From the NCBI GenBank assembly GCA_015069695.1, contig JADCRZ010000013.1, positions 62,001 through 126,000 of the forward strand: a stretch of DNA of 64,000 nt, written 5' to 3'. The DNA comes from Williamsia sp. GTDB lineage: Bacteria; Bacteroidota; Bacteroidia; Chitinophagales; Chitinophagaceae. The position numbers and the translations under genes were made by a program. Positions within the stretch are counted from its first letter, which is position 1; the number at the start of each line of letters is the position of its first letter. Below, piece by piece: positions 63,301-64,000 of the stretch. The notes below the pieces were generated by a model that saw only the letters and a list, made by a program, of their open reading frames with translations, was not told the DNA's origin and did no database searches.

Positions 63301-63929
63301 GCACCGGTATTTCACCCGATGGAACATTTACGCCTGCTATAGCAAAAGCCGGTACCAAGGTCATAGCCTATACTTTTACCACAACTGCAGGCTGTAAAAC
63401 AACCGACAGCAATACGGTGATTGTTTATCCTGTTCCGCTGGTCAATGCAGGCCCTGACAAATCCGTTCTGGAAGGCGGCTCGGTTACCTTGGATGCCACG
63501 GCCACACTGGGTAGTACATTCACCTGGACACCCAGCCTTTATTTGGACAATAGCAGGTCTTTAACGCCCAAAGTCACACCGGTTGATAGCATTACTTACC
63601 GGCTTGATGTGACCTCTGCAAACGGCTGTATTGCTTCAGATCAGGTAAGTGTAACTGTGCTGAAGGACCTGAAGGTTCCCAATGCGTTTTCACCCAATGG
63701 CGATGGCATCAACGACACCTGGAAGATCCCGTATCTTTCTTCCTACCAGGGTGCAACGATCGAAGTTTTCAACCGTTACGGACAAAAAGTATTCTCTTCT
63801 TCCAATTACAACCGGGAATGGAACGGAACCTACAATGGCAATCCGCTGCCGGTGGGCACTTATTACTGGATCATCGATCCCAAAAACGGCAGAAAACAAA
63901 TCAATGGTTCTGTCAGCATAATCCGTTGA
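60375..63929 (+). CDS. T9SS type-B exported PKD-repeat surface protein
   Basis: An 1184-residue secreted protein that starts with TTG and a clear signal peptide (residues 1-23, ending in SFSQ). Residues about 30-330 resemble the IgGFc-binding N-terminal domain (KDFWVAYGNHVRM). Three PKD domains follow with the WDFGDGSS motif at about 613, WNFGDGST near 697 and WQFGD near 781. The C-terminus from about 1101 (VPNAFSPNGDGINDTW, then EVFNRYGQKVFSS and the GTYYW finish) is the gliding-motility-associated CHU_C domain that targets type-B T9SS cargo to the surface. An adhesin or gliding-related role is expected. Confidence 0.9.
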   Translation: MKSLLLRLSVFGACLLAALSSFSQDFTNKGKDFWVAYGNHVRMFSSISNSTPAEKMQLYMTSDVNTSGTVDIPGISTSLSFTVTANQITTLDIPRAAALLDEGVYNLGIHIKALKPVVVYSFIYVNSISGATLCLPVNTLGRDYYSINYTQISNETNSYSYFDVIATDTGTTTVEITPSQATKGGHAAGIPYMISLTQGQIYQALGVSTSSGSANRGVDLTGSRIRSISTGIGTCKKIAVFCGSGKISIGCAPNAGTSDNLYQQMYPLSTWGKTYLTVPSVNKASSVNQNNIYRIFKSDPSATVKLDGTVINGNLYTNNQYYEFNSQNPAYIESDKPILVAQYLTTSGCSGNTGQGDPEMIYLNPVEQTISSVTLNSMQPAANTNINEHHINVVCRNAPEITGSFRIDGVLTGGFKPLATNTAYAYAQLTVTQGTHTLSCDSGFNAIAYGFGSAESYGYSAGTNLKDLYQFVSVQNQYATVSFPAACRNSPFKFSMTLPYKPLSLKWVFNGLFTDTIVYNPVVDSSWTVNDRVLYRFKLDRFYTISSIATYPITIFANNPTSDGCSGEQEISYDLQIFERPQAAFTGSLPQCLGDTMKLVDTTNGNGRAVVKWTWDFGDGSSSTLKNPSHVYRTAGSYKLNFNAITDVGCLSDTISKVVTLTELPVAAFTTANAVCEKTPVQFKDGSTPANGDITKWNWNFGDGSTATTQSPVHTFAQGSSTVSLQVETKTGCKSSVSQALAVNYQPHPRFGLPEICLNDASATFTDSSTIANNSQGGFRYRWQFGDAAATAANPDTSLLRNPSHKYTATGNYRVTLQVTTAAGCVADTTQLFTVNGAVPKADLVVKSPDQLCSNAAVELTDKAGVDFGKITRVEIYWDYGNDPALKTVDDNPVAGATYKHLYPAFGMPVSKTVQVAYKVFSGISCSDQVVKTITLLARPVLKTDSIPPVCADKPSFRIAAMQEINGLTGSGVYAGTGISPDGTFTPAIAKAGTKVIAYTFTTTAGCKTTDSNTVIVYPVPLVNAGPDKSVLEGGSVTLDATATLGSTFTWTPSLYLDNSRSLTPKVTPVDSITYRLDVTSANGCIASDQVSVTVLKDLKVPNAFSPNGDGINDTWKIPYLSSYQGATIEVFNRYGQKVFSSSNYNREWNGTYNGNPLPVGTYYWIIDPKNGRKQINGSVSIIR

Positions 63930-63945
63930 CAATGAACACACGTGT

Positions 63946-64000
63946 ATGAAGAAACCTATTCTTGCCTTCCTGTCTCTCTTCTCTGTCTGTTCACTCTGTG
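63946..64000 (+). CDS. Start of a truncated gene, probably PorP/SprF family
   Basis: The ATG at 63946 opens MKKPILAFLSLFSVCSLC, the hydrophobic start of a signal peptide, before the window ends. PorP/SprF-type genes usually follow CHU_C proteins and help their surface attachment, so the identity rests on synteny only. Confidence 0.5.
   Translation, partial: MKKPILAFLSLFSVCSLC

Noticed and set aside
1-64000. tRNA, rRNA or CRISPR features
   Set aside because: No cloverleaf with a T-loop (GTTCRA-type) and CCA end, no rRNA-like stretch, and no array of regularly spaced direct repeats was seen by eye. A covariance-model search would be needed to exclude small RNAs.

Overview
The window looks like the chromosome of a member of the Bacteroidota, most likely the Chitinophagaceae (inference). 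Reasons seen in the sequence: roughly balanced G+C, few Shine-Dalgarno motifs before genes, several TTG starts, -7 boxes of the TAnnTTTG type, a PKD-rich giant protein with a type-B gliding-motility/T9SS C-terminal domain, Tat-dependent DUF1501 and DUF1553/cytochrome c genes, and tandem DUF418 membrane proteins. No rRNA, tRNA, transposase, phage gene or CRISPR array was recognised.

Region 1 (about 0.2-17.3 kb) is a glycan or glycoconjugate island. On the plus strand: a GH5-like hydrolase, two sugar-nucleotide epimerases, a zinc-type dehydrogenase, a Gfo/Idh/MocA oxidoreductase, a GT4 glycosyltransferase, three tandem CgeB-like glycosyltransferases ending at a good terminator, then a polysaccharide pyruvyl transferase overlapping a coenzyme-F420 hydrogenase beta-like protein. 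A convergent minus-strand operon holds a CmoB-like methyltransferase, a glycoside hydrolase whose TIM barrel is circularly permuted, and a GT9-like transferase. None of these proteins has an obvious signal peptide or membrane segment, and no flippase, polymerase or export gene is present, so the product is assembled in the cytoplasm.

Region 2 (17.5-38 kb) is mostly carbohydrate metabolism: an ECF sigma factor, an AGE-family epimerase, two tandem DUF418 proteins, a PLP-dependent decarboxylase-like enzyme with a KDPG-aldolase-like enzyme, a four-gene minus-strand operon of the planctomycete-cytochrome type (DUF1553/DUF1549, DUF1501, a Tat-exported sugar isomerase-like TIM barrel, and a DUF2231-like membrane cytochrome with leucine-rich repeats), an inward-rectifier K+ channel, a DUF937 protein, a polyphosphate-glucokinase-like ROK kinase and a GH63/MGH1-like glucosidase.

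Region 3 (37.4-46 kb) contains a CPA1 Na+/H+ antiporter and then an RNA-repair cassette: YjbQ, Hen1, two different RlaP/COG3541-like nucleotidyltransferases and the three-domain kinase-phosphatase-ligase Pnkp. From hen1 onward, consecutive reading frames overlap. The second nucleotidyltransferase is cut by one in-frame TAG, but its conserved C-terminus continues in the same frame and still overlaps the pnkp start.

Region 4 (46-64 kb) is housekeeping: a CocE/NonD hydrolase, pyk with pfkA, arginase, a universal stress protein, prfB with an intact programmed +1 frameshift site, pruA, pyrR, pyrB, coaD, a NUDIX hydrolase divergent from pyrE, a periplasmic heavy-metal-domain protein, a LEA-type lipoprotein, the 1184-residue T9SS-exported PKD protein, and the first codons of a gene that by synteny is probably porP/sprF.
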